From Sphingopyxis sp. PAMC25046 (GTDB taxonomy: Bacteria > Pseudomonadota > Alphaproteobacteria > Sphingomonadales > Sphingomonadaceae): a DNA stretch of 64,000 nucleotides. The DNA lies in NCBI RefSeq assembly GCF_004795895.1, contig NZ_CP039250.1:2604001-2668000 (forward strand). The letters are read 5' to 3'. The position numbers and the translations under genes were made by a program. This document shows positions 9,417 to 18,331 of the stretch, piece by piece; within the stretch, counting starts at the first letter, position 1; each line of letters begins with the position of its first letter. Below the pieces are notes generated by a model. The model ran no database searches and was not told the DNA's origin. It worked only from the letters and a program-made list of their open reading frames with translations.

Positions 9417-10403
9417 TCAAAACGAGCGAGCCGCCTCGATCGTCAGCGCCAGCGAGCGTTTGCGCGCATCATGATCGTACATCGACGAAGCGATGATCAC
9501 CTCGTCGACGCCGGTGCGCTGAGTGAACGCCTTCAGTCCCGCCGCGATGTCGTCGGCGGTGCCGACCGCCGAGCATTGCAATACATGGTCGAGGATCGCG
9601 CGCGCGTTGGGCGGCAGACTGTCCTTATAGCCCGCGAGCGGCGGCTTCATCTTGCCCGGATTGCCGGTGCGCAGCGCGACGAACGCTTGCTGCTGCGACG
9701 AGGCGAGGAGTTCGGCCTCCTCACGCGTGTCGGCGGCGAAGGCGTTAAACGCCGCCGCGGCATAGGGTTCTGCGAGCTGCGCCGAGGGTTTGAACTGGCG
9801 GCGATAGATATCGAGCGCCTCGTCGAGCGCGTCGGGCGCAAAGTGGCTGGCGAAGGCGTAAGGCAGCCCGAGCATCGCCGCGAGCTGTGCGCCAAAGGTG
9901 CTCGATCCCAATATCCACAACGGGATATGCGTGCTCGCGCCCGGAACCGCCGTGATGCCGAGTTGTTCGTCTCCGGCGAGAAAAGCCTGCAATTCCAGCA
10001 CATCCTGCGGAAACTGGCGCTCGTCGCTGGCGAGGGTGCGGCGCAAGGCGCGCGCGACGCGCTGATCCGATCCGGGTGCGCGGCCAAGGCCAAGGTCGAT
10101 GCGGCCGGGGAACAGGGCCTCAAGCGTTCCGAACTGCTCGGCGATCACCATCGGGGCATGGTTCGGCAGCATGATACCGGCCGATCCGATCCGAATGCTC
10201 TTGGTGGCCTGACCGATATACGCGAGCACGACCGAAGTCGCGGCGCTTGCGATCCCCGCCATGCCGTGATGCTCGGCAACCCAGTAGCGTTCGTAGCCGA
10301 GCGCTTCGGCGTGCCTTGCGAGATCGGCGGCGTTGGCGAGCGACTGGGCGATCGTGCCGTTATCGGTGACGGGCACAAGGTCGAGGAAAGAGAGTTTCGT
10401 CAT
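9417..10403 (-). CDS. LLM-class flavin-dependent oxidoreductase
   Basis: Luciferase-like monooxygenase fold protein of 328 residues. Family hallmarks are the N-terminal FLDLVPV, RYWVAEHHGMAG (the WxAEHH motif), GSAGIMLPNHAPMVIAEQF and RIDLGLGRAPGSDQ near the middle, and a PLWILGSSTFGA segment. Members bind FMN or F420 and oxidise varied small substrates; the substrate here is unknown. The gene lies between the TonB receptor and an Lrp regulator on the same strand but is not tightly packed with either. Confidence 0.9.
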   Translation of the reverse strand: MTKLSFLDLVPVTDNGTIAQSLANAADLARHAEALGYERYWVAEHHGMAGIASAATSVVLAYIGQATKSIRIGSAGIMLPNHAPMVIAEQFGTLEALFPGRIDLGLGRAPGSDQRVARALRRTLASDERQFPQDVLELQAFLAGDEQLGITAVPGASTHIPLWILGSSTFGAQLAAMLGLPYAFASHFAPDALDEALDIYRRQFKPSAQLAEPYAAAAFNAFAADTREEAELLASSQQQAFVALRTGNPGKMKPPLAGYKDSLPPNARAILDHVLQCSAVGTADDIAAGLKAFTQRTGVDEVIIASSMYDHDARKRSLALTIEAARSF

Positions 10404-10470
10404 GAAACCGATATGCGGTGGGCGCCGCGCAGGTTCAAGCGCACCCCTTCGCGGGCGGCGCGAAGAAAAA

Positions 10471-10932
10471 CTACGCCCGCTCGTCCTTCGGCGAGTCCAT
10501 CAGCACATAAGTCGTGATCGAATGGACCTGCGGCAGCACCCCCAGCACCTCGGTGTGGAAATGTTTGTAGGATGCGAGATCCTCGGTCTCGACGCGCAGC
10601 AGATATTCGATCGTGCCAGTGATATTATGGCATTCGCGCACCTCGGGCGCCTCCGCCATCGCCGCCTCGAAATCGGCCTGCGATTTTTTGGTGTGCGACG
10701 AGAGCCCGACGGTCACATAGGCAAGGAAGGTAAGGCCGAGCTTCGCGGGGTCGATCACCGCGCGATAGCCCTTGATTACACCGCTGCGTTCGAGCTCCTG
10801 CACGCGGCGCAGGCAGGCAGATGGGGAGAGACCGACGCGATCGGCGAGTTCGAGATTCGAGATTCGGCCGTCGCGTGACAATTCGTGCAATATCTTGCGG
10901 CCGATGGCGTCAATCTTGATCATGGATTGCAT
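10471..10932 (-). CDS. Lrp/AsnC-family transcriptional regulator
   Basis: DNA-binding regulator of 153 residues. The N-terminal winged helix (IDAIGRKILHELSRDGRISNLELADRVGLSPSACLRRV pattern) is followed by a RAM/ligand-binding domain with the family's VRECHNITG and YLLRVE motifs. It is divergent from a LysE-type exporter 64 bp away, the classic arrangement for an amino-acid-responsive regulator of an efflux gene. Start is uncertain between 10932 and 10923 (MIKID), neither with a strong ribosome-binding site. Amino-acid control of the exporter is inference from context. Confidence 0.93.
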   Translation of the reverse strand: MQSMIKIDAIGRKILHELSRDGRISNLELADRVGLSPSACLRRVQELERSGVIKGYRAVIDPAKLGLTFLAYVTVGLSSHTKKSQADFEAAMAEAPEVRECHNITGTIEYLLRVETEDLASYKHFHTEVLGVLPQVHSITTYVLMDSPKDERA

Positions 10933-10996
10933 GATCTAGCCGAATGCGGCCTATCTTTGCAATCCGTCGTGCATCGAAACGCATTATGTTGCGCGG

Positions 10997-11587
10997 ATGA
11001 ACCAGACCACCCTCGCCGCGCTCTCCGCCTTCGCACTTGTCTCGTCAATCACGCCGGGGCCGAACAATATGATGCTGATGGCGTCGGGCGCCAATTTCGG
11101 CCTTCGCCGTACCGTCCCGCACGCGCTCGGCGTCGGCTTCGGCTTTACGCTGATGATCATCCTCGTCGGCGTCGGCCTGATGGGCTTGTTCGACCTGTTC
11201 CCCGTTCTCAATACCGTGCTCAAGGTGGTGAGCGTCCTCTATCTGCTGTGGCTCGCGTGGAAGATAGCCAATGCCGCTGCGCCCGACACGGCAAGCGGCG
11301 CACGCAGCAAGCCGATGACCTTTTTTCAGGCGGTGCTGTTCCAATGGGTCAATCCCAAAGCCTGGTCGATGGCGCTGACCGCGATCGCCCTCTACGCGCC
11401 CGACCGCAATTTCGCCGCGGTGCTGCTCGTCGCGGTGGTTTTCGGGATCATCAACCTGCCCTCGACCAGCCTGTGGGCGGTAATGGGCCAGGTGATGCGC
11501 AGATGGCTGTCGAGCCCGGCGCGGCTGAAGGCATTCAACTGGACGATGGCGGCGCTGCTGGTGGGGTCGCTTGCGCTGCTGATCTGA
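10997..11587 (+). CDS. LysE/RhtB-family amino-acid exporter
   Basis: Inner-membrane exporter of 196 residues with about six hydrophobic segments. The N-terminal motif SSITPGPNNMMLMASGANFGLRR is the LysE/RhtB signature, and QWVNPKAW in the second half matches the conserved N-P-K motif of the family. Proteins of this size export amino acids or derivatives; which one is unknown. It is transcribed divergently from the Lrp-type gene, which probably regulates it. Confidence 0.93.
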   Translation: MNQTTLAALSAFALVSSITPGPNNMMLMASGANFGLRRTVPHALGVGFGFTLMIILVGVGLMGLFDLFPVLNTVLKVVSVLYLLWLAWKIANAAAPDTASGARSKPMTFFQAVLFQWVNPKAWSMALTAIALYAPDRNFAAVLLVAVVFGIINLPSTSLWAVMGQVMRRWLSSPARLKAFNWTMAALLVGSLALLI

Positions 11588-11650
11588 TTGCAAGGTTGCA
11601 TCCCGCAACCTAAAGACGGCGCTCCCCTCTTCTGACCGGAGAACAGAGCC

Positions 11651-12667
11651 ATGCAAAGCCGACGCCTTGGACGAAGCGCCATCCATGTGTCCGATATCTG
11701 CATGGGGACGATGACCTTCGGCAGTCAGACCGACGAAGCCGAGGCGTTCCGCGTCCTTGACCGCTGTTTCGAAGCGGGGATCAATTTCTACGACACCGCC
11801 GAGGGATATCCGGTGCCGCCCGACGTCAAATGGGTCGGCCGCACCGAGGAGATCGTCGGGCGCTGGATGAAGACCAAGCCGCGCGACGCGATCATCCTCG
11901 CGACCAAGGTTTCGGGGCCGAGCCATGTGTGGTTCAAATCGCCGTGCCGGAACGGCATGACCGCGCTCGACCGCAAGAATATTTTTCAGGCCATCGACGA
12001 CAGCCTGACGCGGCTGCAGACCGATTATATCGATCTCTATCAGACGCACTGGCCCGACCATGACGCGCCCTATGACGAGATGATGGATGCGCTCGACGAG
12101 TTGGTCCGCGCGGGCAAGGTCCGCGTCCTAGGTTGTTCGAACGAAACAAGCTGGGGGCTGATGAAATCGCTCGCAGCGTCGGAAAAGCTGGGCGGCGCGC
12201 GCTATCACACGATCCAGAATAATTTCAGCCTCAACAATCGCCGCTTCGAGGACGAATTGGCGCAGGTGTGCCGACAGGAAGGCGTCAGCCTGATCCCCTA
12301 TTCGCCGCTCGCCGGCGGGGTGCTGTCGGGCAAATATCAGGGCGGCGCGACCCCCGAGGGTGCGCGCTTCTCGCGCTACCTCCAGATGGAAGGGCGGCAG
12401 GCGGCGATGGGTCGTCGCTTCGTCAATGAAAAGAGCCTTGCCGCGACCGAACGCTACCTCAAGATCGCCGAAGAGGCCGGGCTGCATCCGGTAACGATGG
12501 CGACCGCCTGGTCGAAACAACATGACTTCGTCGCTTCGACGATCGTCGGGGTGAGCGCCTATGATCAGGTCCAGCCGATCCTCGATGCGATGGAACTGGT
12601 ACTTTCGGACGAGGTGATGAAGGCGCTGCACAAGGTCAGCAAGGACATCCTCTACCCGATGGGGTGA
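11651..12667 (+). CDS. aldo/keto reductase (Tas-like)
   Basis: NADPH-dependent oxidoreductase of 338 residues in the (beta/alpha)8 aldo/keto reductase fold. Visible features are GTMTFGSQTDEAEAFRVLDRC, NFYDTAE (catalytic Asp and Tyr region), the long insertion after EGYPVPP typical of Tas-type members, the catalytic-lysine ATKVSG, the active-site histidine in LYQTHWPD and the cofactor site IPYSPLAGGVLSGKY. Substrate unknown. It stands alone, with an AGAACAGAGCC leader before the ATG, and is followed by a dispersed palindromic repeat. Confidence 0.92.
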   Translation: MQSRRLGRSAIHVSDICMGTMTFGSQTDEAEAFRVLDRCFEAGINFYDTAEGYPVPPDVKWVGRTEEIVGRWMKTKPRDAIILATKVSGPSHVWFKSPCRNGMTALDRKNIFQAIDDSLTRLQTDYIDLYQTHWPDHDAPYDEMMDALDELVRAGKVRVLGCSNETSWGLMKSLAASEKLGGARYHTIQNNFSLNNRRFEDELAQVCRQEGVSLIPYSPLAGGVLSGKYQGGATPEGARFSRYLQMEGRQAAMGRRFVNEKSLAATERYLKIAEEAGLHPVTMATAWSKQHDFVASTIVGVSAYDQVQPILDAMELVLSDEVMKALHKVSKDILYPMG

Positions 12668-12705
12668 GCCTGAGTGGTTTTGAGGAAGGAGACCTCATTC
12701 TCCTC

Positions 12706-12800
12706 GTCATCCCGGACTTGATCCGGGATCCATTCTTCCAAACGCCGCACGAATGGACCCCGGATCAAGTCGCGCGAGTTACTTGCCTCGTCCGGGGGGT
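12706..12800. repeat. dispersed palindromic repeat, family R3 (first copy)
   Basis: Contains CATCCCGGACTTGATCCGGGATCC followed about 30 bp later by an inverted GGACCCCGGATCAAGT, in the gap between two genes whose 3' ends face each other. A second, more symmetrical copy lies at 60107-60178 behind gltA. Such foldback units are typical of sphingomonad chromosomes. Confidence 0.7.
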
Positions 12801-12806
12801 GACGAT

Positions 12807-13373
12807 TCAGATGATGTGTCCTGAAGGCCATTCGAGGACCAGCGCACCGCCGACCCGTAGCGCGCGCCACGCCTTCGACAGCCGCTCGAAATCCCCAAAC
12901 ACGCGCGGCCGCGCGGCGTCGATCCGCGCGCGTTCGTCGGCGCTGAGCGACGCGCGGGTCCGCTCGGCCTCACCCAACGCGGCGCGCTGGGCCGCGCTGT
13001 CAGGGCGCGTGCTGCTGCGCCAGTCGACATCGAAAAGGAAGGCGGCGAGTTCGGACAATTCGCCGTCACGACCTTGGCTTTTGATCAGCTTCGCGCCCTT
13101 TGCGACCTGCTTGCGCGCTGCGCGCTGGCGCTCCGTCGCCGACAGCGCACCGCCCGCCTCGACGTGAAAGGAACCTGCGTCGCCGCCCGCCGCGATCTGG
13201 CCGAACACGCCAGTCTTCAGGCCCAATGCCGCCTCGACGACGAAATGTACCATGTCGTGCGGCAGGTCGGGATCGAAGCCCGGCGCGGGGTCCATCACCA
13301 ATACCGGTAGCCCGGCGCGCTCGATGCGCATGGAGTAGCGGCGTTCGCCCGAGCGGATGAAATGGACTTTCAT
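12807..13373 (-). CDS. conserved hypothetical protein
   Basis: Protein of 188 residues that I recognise only as a conserved hypothetical. It begins MKVHFIRSGERRYSMRIER, has a PAPGFDPDLPHDMVHFVVE segment and a long charged helical second half rich in Ala/Arg (possible coiled coil around residues 85-170). There is no signal peptide or membrane segment, so it is probably cytosolic. The ATG at 13373 with AGG upstream is preferred over a TTG twelve codons earlier that would approach the divergent DUF411 gene. Confidence 0.65.
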   Translation of the reverse strand: MKVHFIRSGERRYSMRIERAGLPVLVMDPAPGFDPDLPHDMVHFVVEAALGLKTGVFGQIAAGGDAGSFHVEAGGALSATERQRAARKQVAKGAKLIKSQGRDGELSELAAFLFDVDWRSSTRPDSAAQRAALGEAERTRASLSADERARIDAARPRVFGDFERLSKAWRALRVGGALVLEWPSGHII

Positions 13374-13420
13374 GGGACCTGTCTGTAGCTTCGCCTTCGG
13401 TTCTGCCAAAAGGATTTGCG

Positions 13421-13888
13421 ATGACTTCTGCCCGCCGCGCGTTTTTCGCCCTCGCCGCTTTTTCCGCCATTATCGGGACCGCGCATGCCGCGAACCCCAC
13501 GATGTTCCGCGACGCGGGTTGCGGCTGCTGTCTCAAATGGCTCGAACAGGTAAAGGCGTCGTTCGGCCAGAAGGCGATCGTCGTCAATTCGCCCGACATG
13601 GCGGCGGTCAAGGACAAGCAGGGCGTGCCGCGGGCGCTCAGAAGCTGCCACACCGTGCTTGTCGGCGGCTATGTGATCGAAGGCCATGTCCCCGCAAAAG
13701 AAATCGCCCGCCTGCTCCGTGAGAAGCCGAAGGGCGTGAAGGGCCTCGCGGTCGCGGGCATGCCGACGGGCTCCCCCGGCATGGAGCATGGCGACCACCG
13801 CGAAGCCTATAAGGTCATGACCTTCGGCCCCGCCGGCCAGCGCGTCTATGCAAGCTACGCCGCGAGCGGCGGCGCGCACGCGCACTGA
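13421..13888 (+). CDS. DUF411 periplasmic metal-binding protein
   Basis: Secreted protein of 155 residues: a signal peptide ends at AHAA, then comes DAGCGCCLKWLE, the CxCC cluster that defines the DUF411 family, followed by a conserved SCHTVLVGGYVIEGHVP segment and a His/Gly-rich tail (MEHGDH, GGAHAH). DUF411 proteins often sit near copper-resistance genes and are thought to bind copper; no other copper gene is adjacent here. Metal binding is family knowledge, the metal itself is inference. Confidence 0.88.
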   Translation: MTSARRAFFALAAFSAIIGTAHAANPTMFRDAGCGCCLKWLEQVKASFGQKAIVVNSPDMAAVKDKQGVPRALRSCHTVLVGGYVIEGHVPAKEIARLLREKPKGVKGLAVAGMPTGSPGMEHGDHREAYKVMTFGPAGQRVYASYAASGGAHAH

Positions 13889-13903
13889 CCGTCGAGCTGC
13901 GCG

Positions 13904-14773
13904 TCAAGCCAGCTCGGCCTTGAACAGTTCGAGCATCCGCGCCCACGCCTTCTCCGCCGCCGCTTCGTTATAGACGCGGCCGTCGGGCGGACACCAGCCG
14001 TGCTGCGCCGGATAGACCTCGACCTCGTGCCACTGCGAGCGGGGTTCGAGCACCGATTTCAGCAGGACTTTCTCGTTCGGGCTTTCCTTGTCGTCATCCT
14101 CGGCGATCGCGAAGAGATAGCCGGCTTTGGTGCCCGGGATCAGCAGGTGCGGGCTGTCGGGCTTGTCGGTGCCGACGCCGCCGCCGTGAAAGCTCGCCGC
14201 CGCGCCGACGCGGTCGGGCTTCAGCGCCGCAGTATAAATGACCATCGGCCCGCCCATGCAATAACCGGTGGTGCCGAGCCCCCGCTTCGTATCGACCTCG
14301 CCCTGCGCGTCGAGGAAGGCGAGATGAGCCTTCACGTCGGTCTCGACGATCGGCCTGGTGAGCTGCTTGAGGTAGCCGAACAGCTTCTCGCGCACCGCGG
14401 CGACGCCCCAATTATTCTCGGCATCGACCACGGGCGCCTTCTGCCAGCGGTAAAAGGGATTCACCGTCAGCACCGCATAGCCCTCGCCGGCGAGCCGGTC
14501 GGCCATCTGGCGAAAGGCGGGACGCAGCCCGCGAATGTCGGGCCACACCAGCACGCCCGGATGCTTGCCCTCGGCCGGGGCGACGAAATAGGCGTCGCAA
14601 ATGCCGTCGGCGGTCGTGATGGTGACGTCGCGGCCCGTCACCGGCTTTCCCGCCATCGCGCGCGCGGGCAGCGCCGCGACCAATGCGCCCGCGCCCGCGA
14701 GCGCGGTGAAGCTGCGGCGCGCGACGGGCATTCCGGCGCGGTCGCGATCGGCTTCCATCTTTTCGGTACACAT
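13904..14773 (-). CDS. dienelactone hydrolase-family protein, exported
   Basis: Alpha/beta hydrolase of 289 residues. The N-terminus carries ARRSFTALAGAGALVAA, resembling a twin-arginine signal, suggesting periplasmic location. The dienelactone hydrolase triad is visible as Cys in GYCMGG, Asp in AEDDDKESP, and His in PAQHGWCPP. The real substrate is unknown because the family hydrolyses many esters and lactones. It is convergent with DUF411, with only 15 bp between the stops. No partner genes of an aromatic pathway are nearby. Confidence 0.88.
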   Translation of the reverse strand: MCTEKMEADRDRAGMPVARRSFTALAGAGALVAALPARAMAGKPVTGRDVTITTADGICDAYFVAPAEGKHPGVLVWPDIRGLRPAFRQMADRLAGEGYAVLTVNPFYRWQKAPVVDAENNWGVAAVREKLFGYLKQLTRPIVETDVKAHLAFLDAQGEVDTKRGLGTTGYCMGGPMVIYTAALKPDRVGAAASFHGGGVGTDKPDSPHLLIPGTKAGYLFAIAEDDDKESPNEKVLLKSVLEPRSQWHEVEVYPAQHGWCPPDGRVYNEAAAEKAWARMLELFKAELA

Positions 14774-14924
14774 GGGGCTCTCTCCTTGGGGCTTTTCGGA
14801 AAAAGGCGCAGAAAACTGCGCAACTTTACTCGCGATTGCAGATTTCGTCCCGTGATCGGGATCGATCAGAGGGCGAAGCTAATCCAGCCCAGCCTTATAG
14901 GACAGCAGTTTTTGCCCGCTTAAA

Positions 14925-15051
14925 TCCTCCCTGTGGCGAAGCCATGGGGAGGTGGCAGCGCGAAGCGCTGACGGAGGGGCTTTAGCGCGAGGTCGCCGCC
15001 CCTCCACCGCCTTCGGCGGTCCCCCTCCCCATCGCTACGCGACAGGGAGGA
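14925..15051. repeat. dispersed foldback repeat, family R1 (first copy)
   Basis: Terminal inverted repeat TCCTCCCTGT ... ACAGGGAGGA encloses nested palindromes (GGCGAAGCCATGGGGAGG, GCGCGAAGCGC, CGCCTTCGGCGG). Related copies lie at 30291-30426 and 52406-52576. The right arm overlaps the 3' end of the HAD gene, giving its last residues and stop codon. Confidence 0.85.
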
Positions 15052-15700
15052 AACTTATCTCGTCGAACGCCATCGCCACATGATGAACGCCAACCTCGCG
15101 CAGCATTGTGCCATGCGCGGCGCGGTCGACGATATGCCCCGCGCCGCAGAAGCCGAGCACCGTCATCCCCGCCGCGATCGCGGCACGCGCACCGGTCGGC
15201 GAATCCTCGATCGCGAGGCAATTCCCAGGGTCGACCCCCAGCCCCTTTGCCGCTGCAAGGTAGATGTCGGGAAAGGGCTTGCCGCGATCCCAGCCGTCGG
15301 CGCTGTAGACATGCTCGCCGAAATGATGGCCAAGCCCGAACAGTCCGAGCGCCCAGCCGATATATTCGGCGCGGCTCGACGAGGCGATCGCGCGCGGCGT
15401 GGCGCCGAGCGCGCTCAGGAAATCGGCGACACCCGGAACCGCGTCGAAGCCTTCCATGAAGCGTGCTCGCGCGCGGGTGCGGTGCGTTTCGCGAAAATCG
15501 GCGGGCAGCGGGCGGCCGAAACGCGCCTCGATCCGCCGCTGCGTTTCCTGCCAATTATGGCCGTAATAGTCGCGCAGGCTCTCTTCATAGGTCGTCGGCA
15601 TGCCAGCCGCGGTCAGGCTTTCGGACAGCGACAGGTTCGCGCGAACCTCGCTGTCGGCGATGACGCCATCGAAGTCGAAGATGATGGCGGCGTAGGACAT
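15035..15700 (-). CDS. HAD-superfamily hydrolase (phosphoglycolate phosphatase-like)
   Basis: Cytosolic phosphatase of 221 residues. HAD motif I FDFDGVIADSE starts at about residue 7, motif II is in AIASSSRAEY, and motifs III/IV lie in KPFPDIYLAAAKGLGVDP and CLAIEDSPTGARAA. The GVIADSE variant is common in beta-phosphoglucomutase/phosphonatase-like members, so the substrate is open. The start is set at MSYAAIIFDFDG, 4 nt after the preceding GFA gene. The C-terminal FLPVA and stop codon are encoded by the palindromic repeat at 14925-15051, so the ancestral C-terminus was probably replaced. Confidence 0.88.
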   Translation of the reverse strand: MSYAAIIFDFDGVIADSEVRANLSLSESLTAAGMPTTYEESLRDYYGHNWQETQRRIEARFGRPLPADFRETHRTRARARFMEGFDAVPGVADFLSALGATPRAIASSSRAEYIGWALGLFGLGHHFGEHVYSADGWDRGKPFPDIYLAAAKGLGVDPGNCLAIEDSPTGARAAIAAGMTVLGFCGAGHIVDRAAHGTMLREVGVHHVAMAFDEISFLPVA

Positions 15701-15704
15701 GGGC

Positions 15705-16118
15705 CTAGGACATGATCTCTGCGTCGCGCGCATAACCCCACGCCCCCTCGCCCGACCAGCCGCGCCCGTCGGGGAAGCTGAGCTTCAATCCGCTGAGCTG
15801 TGCGGGCGCGAACAGGCGCATGTTGACACCCATTAGGTCGACCGAACCGCCCATCCGCTCGATCAGCCCCGCGGTCGCCGACCAGTGGGTCGAGCAGCCG
15901 CAGGTGGGACAGAAATGCAGGTCCGAATTGGGGTTTTCGCGGTCGGCGCGATTATAGGTCCGCGTCGCACCCTCGATTGCGACGTCGCGCGGCGACATAT
16001 AGGCCCAGAGGATCCCGTGCGAAAAACAGAGCGAGCAATTGCACTCGGCAAGCTCCTCTGGCGCCTTGGCGAGACGCACCGCGACGGCACCGCAGTGGCA
16101 GCTGGTGTTCCAGGTCAT
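15705..16118 (-). CDS. GFA/CENP-V-fold zinc protein
   Basis: Protein of 137 residues in the glutathione-dependent formaldehyde-activating (GFA) fold: cysteine pairs in SCHCGAV, CNCSLC and HFCPTCGCST give the zinc-binding pattern of that family. Most members have no proven role and need not act on formaldehyde. Its ATG overlaps the glmS stop (ATGA) and its stop is 4 nt before the HAD start, so glmS-GFA-HAD is probably one transcript. Confidence 0.88.
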   Translation of the reverse strand: MTWNTSCHCGAVAVRLAKAPEELAECNCSLCFSHGILWAYMSPRDVAIEGATRTYNRADRENPNSDLHFCPTCGCSTHWSATAGLIERMGGSVDLMGVNMRLFAPAQLSGLKLSFPDGRGWSGEGAWGYARDAEIMS

Positions 16119-17938
16119 TCGACCGTCACCGACTTGGCCAGATTGCGCGGCTGGTCGACGTCGGTCCCCTTCGCCACCGCGACATGATAGGCTAGCAGCT
16201 GCACGGGAACCGCATAGACGAGCGGCGCGATCAGCGGGTGGACCTTGGGCATCTCGATCGTCGCCATGCAGCCCTCGCCCGCTTCGGCGAGACCCTCGGC
16301 GTCGGAGATCAGCACGACCTTGCCGCCGCGCGCCATGACTTCCTGCATGTTGCTGACGGTCTTTTCGAACAGCGGGCCCGACGGCGCGAGGACGATCACC
16401 GGAACCGCCTCGTCGATCAGCGCGATCGGGCCGTGCTTCATCTCGCCCGACGCATAGCCTTCGGCGTGGATGTAGCTGATTTCCTTGAGCTTGAGCGCGC
16501 CTTCGAGCGCGAGCGGATAGTCGGGGCCGCGGCCGAGGTAGAGCACGTCGCGCGCCGGGGCGACGAGATGCGCCATCGCGGCGATATCCTCGTCATGCGC
16601 GAGCGCGGCGTTGAGCGCGGCGGGCGCCTCGATCAGATGCCTGACGATCTCATGCTCGTCGGCCGCCGAAAGCTTGCCCTTCTTCAAGGCAAGATGCGCC
16701 GCAAGCGCAGCGAGCACCGCAAGCTGGCAAGTGAAGGCCTTGGTCGAGGCAACGCCGATCTCGGGCCCGGCATGGGTCGGGAGCAACAGGTCGGCTTCGC
16801 GCGCCATGCTGCTGGTCGGCACGTTGACGACGACCGCGATCGTCTGGCCATGCGCCTTGCAATGGCGGAGCGCCGCGAGCGTGTCGGCGGTCTCGCCCGA
16901 CTGCGAGATGAAGAGCGCGAGTCCGCCGGGTTGCAGCACCGGGTCGCGGTAGCGGAATTCGGACGCGACATCGATGTCGACGGGCACGCGCGCGAAGGTC
17001 TCGAACCAATATTTGGCGACCATTCCGGCGTAGAAGCTGGTGCCGCACGCGACGATCGTGATGCGATCGATCGCCGACAGGTCGAAGTCCATTTGCGGCA
17101 GCGCCACCGTCTGTTCGAGCGGGCGGATGTAGGAGGAAAGCGTCTGCGCGACCACCGTCGGCTGCTCGAAAATCTCCTTCTGCATGAAGTGGCGGTAATT
17201 GCCCTTCTCGACCGCCGCGGCGGTGACGCCCGAGGTGGTGATCTCGCGCGTTACCGGTTTGTTGCCCGCGTCGTAAATCTGCGCGCCGTCCTTGGTGATG
17301 ACGACCCAGTCGCCTTCGTCGAGATAGGCGATCTTTTGCGTCAGCGGCGCGAGCGCGAGCGCGTCCGAGCCCAAGTAGGTCTCGCCCTCGCCATAACCGA
17401 CGACGAGCGGCGAACCGAGGCGGGCACCGATCAGGAGGTCGGGATGCTGGCGGAAGGCGATGGCGAGCGCGAAGGCTCCGCGAAGCTGCGACAGCACGGC
17501 CTGGACCGCTTCGGTCGGCGACTTGCCCGCTTCGACCTGTTCGCTGACGAGATGCGCGACGACCTCGGTATCGGTCTCGCTTTCGAATTTGCGCCCGCGC
17601 GCCTGCAGCGCTTCGCGCAGCGACTTGAAATTCTCGATGATGCCGTTGTGGACGAGCGCGACTTCGCCCGTCGCATGCGGGTGCGCGTTGCTCGTCGTCG
17701 GCGCGCCGTGCGTCGCCCAGCGCGTGTGCGCGATGCCGACGGTGCCCGGCGCGGGATTGCTGCCAAGTTCCTTGACGAGATTATTAAGCTTGCCCTCGGC
17801 GCGGCGGCGGATCAGCTGCCCATCCTCGACCGTGCAGACGCCCGCCGAGTCATAGCCGCGATATTCCATGCGCCTGAGGCCATCGACCAGCCGGTCCGCC
17901 ACCTGGTCCTTGCCGATGATTCCGATAATTCCGCACAT
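16115..17938 (-). CDS. glmS: glutamine-fructose-6-phosphate aminotransferase
   Basis: Cytosolic enzyme of 607 residues making glucosamine-6-phosphate from fructose-6-phosphate and glutamine, the entry step to UDP-GlcNAc for peptidoglycan and LPS. The N-terminal glutaminase begins MCGIIGI with nucleophile Cys2 and has RWATHG; two SIS sugar-isomerase domains follow (ACGTSFYAG, SQSGETADT, GRGPDYPLALEGALKLKE), ending KSVTVE as in the family. It lies 15 nt after the PIN toxin stop, so it may be read through from the toxin-antitoxin or glmU side. glmU is upstream on the same strand and glmM is at 44865-46202. Confidence 0.98.
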   Translation of the reverse strand: MCGIIGIIGKDQVADRLVDGLRRMEYRGYDSAGVCTVEDGQLIRRRAEGKLNNLVKELGSNPAPGTVGIAHTRWATHGAPTTSNAHPHATGEVALVHNGIIENFKSLREALQARGRKFESETDTEVVAHLVSEQVEAGKSPTEAVQAVLSQLRGAFALAIAFRQHPDLLIGARLGSPLVVGYGEGETYLGSDALALAPLTQKIAYLDEGDWVVITKDGAQIYDAGNKPVTREITTSGVTAAAVEKGNYRHFMQKEIFEQPTVVAQTLSSYIRPLEQTVALPQMDFDLSAIDRITIVACGTSFYAGMVAKYWFETFARVPVDIDVASEFRYRDPVLQPGGLALFISQSGETADTLAALRHCKAHGQTIAVVVNVPTSSMAREADLLLPTHAGPEIGVASTKAFTCQLAVLAALAAHLALKKGKLSAADEHEIVRHLIEAPAALNAALAHDEDIAAMAHLVAPARDVLYLGRGPDYPLALEGALKLKEISYIHAEGYASGEMKHGPIALIDEAVPVIVLAPSGPLFEKTVSNMQEVMARGGKVVLISDAEGLAEAGEGCMATIEMPKVHPLIAPLVYAVPVQLLAYHVAVAKGTDVDQPRNLAKSVTVE

Positions 17939-17953
17939 GGATAATGGCCTTCT

Positions 17954-18331
17954 TTAGAGCGTATAGGGAACGCGGATTCCCGGCATGTTGGCCGGAAAAT
18001 CCTTGGTATTTCGTGTCACCAGCACACGGCCGCGCGACTGGGCTGTCGCCAATATGATGGCGTCGGGCGATTTCAGGCGCGGCCGATCGCGGCGAAGGTT
18101 GGCGGCACGCCCTGCAATCTCCTCATCGACCTCGTCGACGCCGAAACCCGAAAGCAGCGTCTCCGCGCGGCGCAGCCCTTCGCCCTCGCCCTTCGACATC
18201 ACCTCGATCCACACCATCCGGCTTACCCAGAGACGGTCGCGTTGAAGCGCGCGCTCGATCTCCCGGCGCGCCTGGGGAAAACCGCGTAGTGCGTCGATCA
18301 ATATATTGCTGTCGAAAGTAAAGCCGCTCAC
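17954..18331 (-). CDS. PIN-domain ribonuclease toxin (VapC-like)
   Basis: Type II toxin of 125 residues. PIN-domain acidic residues are visible: Asp7 in FTFDSNILID, Glu in VWIEVMSKGE, Asp in KSPDAIILATA and Asp in TRNTKDFP. Such toxins cleave RNA and are neutralised by the upstream antitoxin. The GTG start at 18331 overlaps the antitoxin stop as GTGA, giving tight coupling; a longer upstream start would lie deep inside the antitoxin gene. Targets are unknown. It lies immediately before glmS. Confidence 0.88.
   Translation of the reverse strand: MSGFTFDSNILIDALRGFPQARREIERALQRDRLWVSRMVWIEVMSKGEGEGLRRAETLLSGFGVDEVDEEIAGRAANLRRDRPRLKSPDAIILATAQSRGRVLVTRNTKDFPANMPGIRVPYTL

Noticed and set aside
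12807..13409. Longer version of the conserved hypothetical gene starting at a TTG (13409)
   Set aside because: The TTG start approaches the divergent DUF411 gene and lacks a ribosome-binding site; the ATG at 13373 fits better.
16238..17944. Long open frame on the plus strand (over 560 codons) opposite glmS
   Set aside because: It is an exact antisense shadow of glmS, rich in Arg/His/Asp with no domain or start context; high GC creates such frames.
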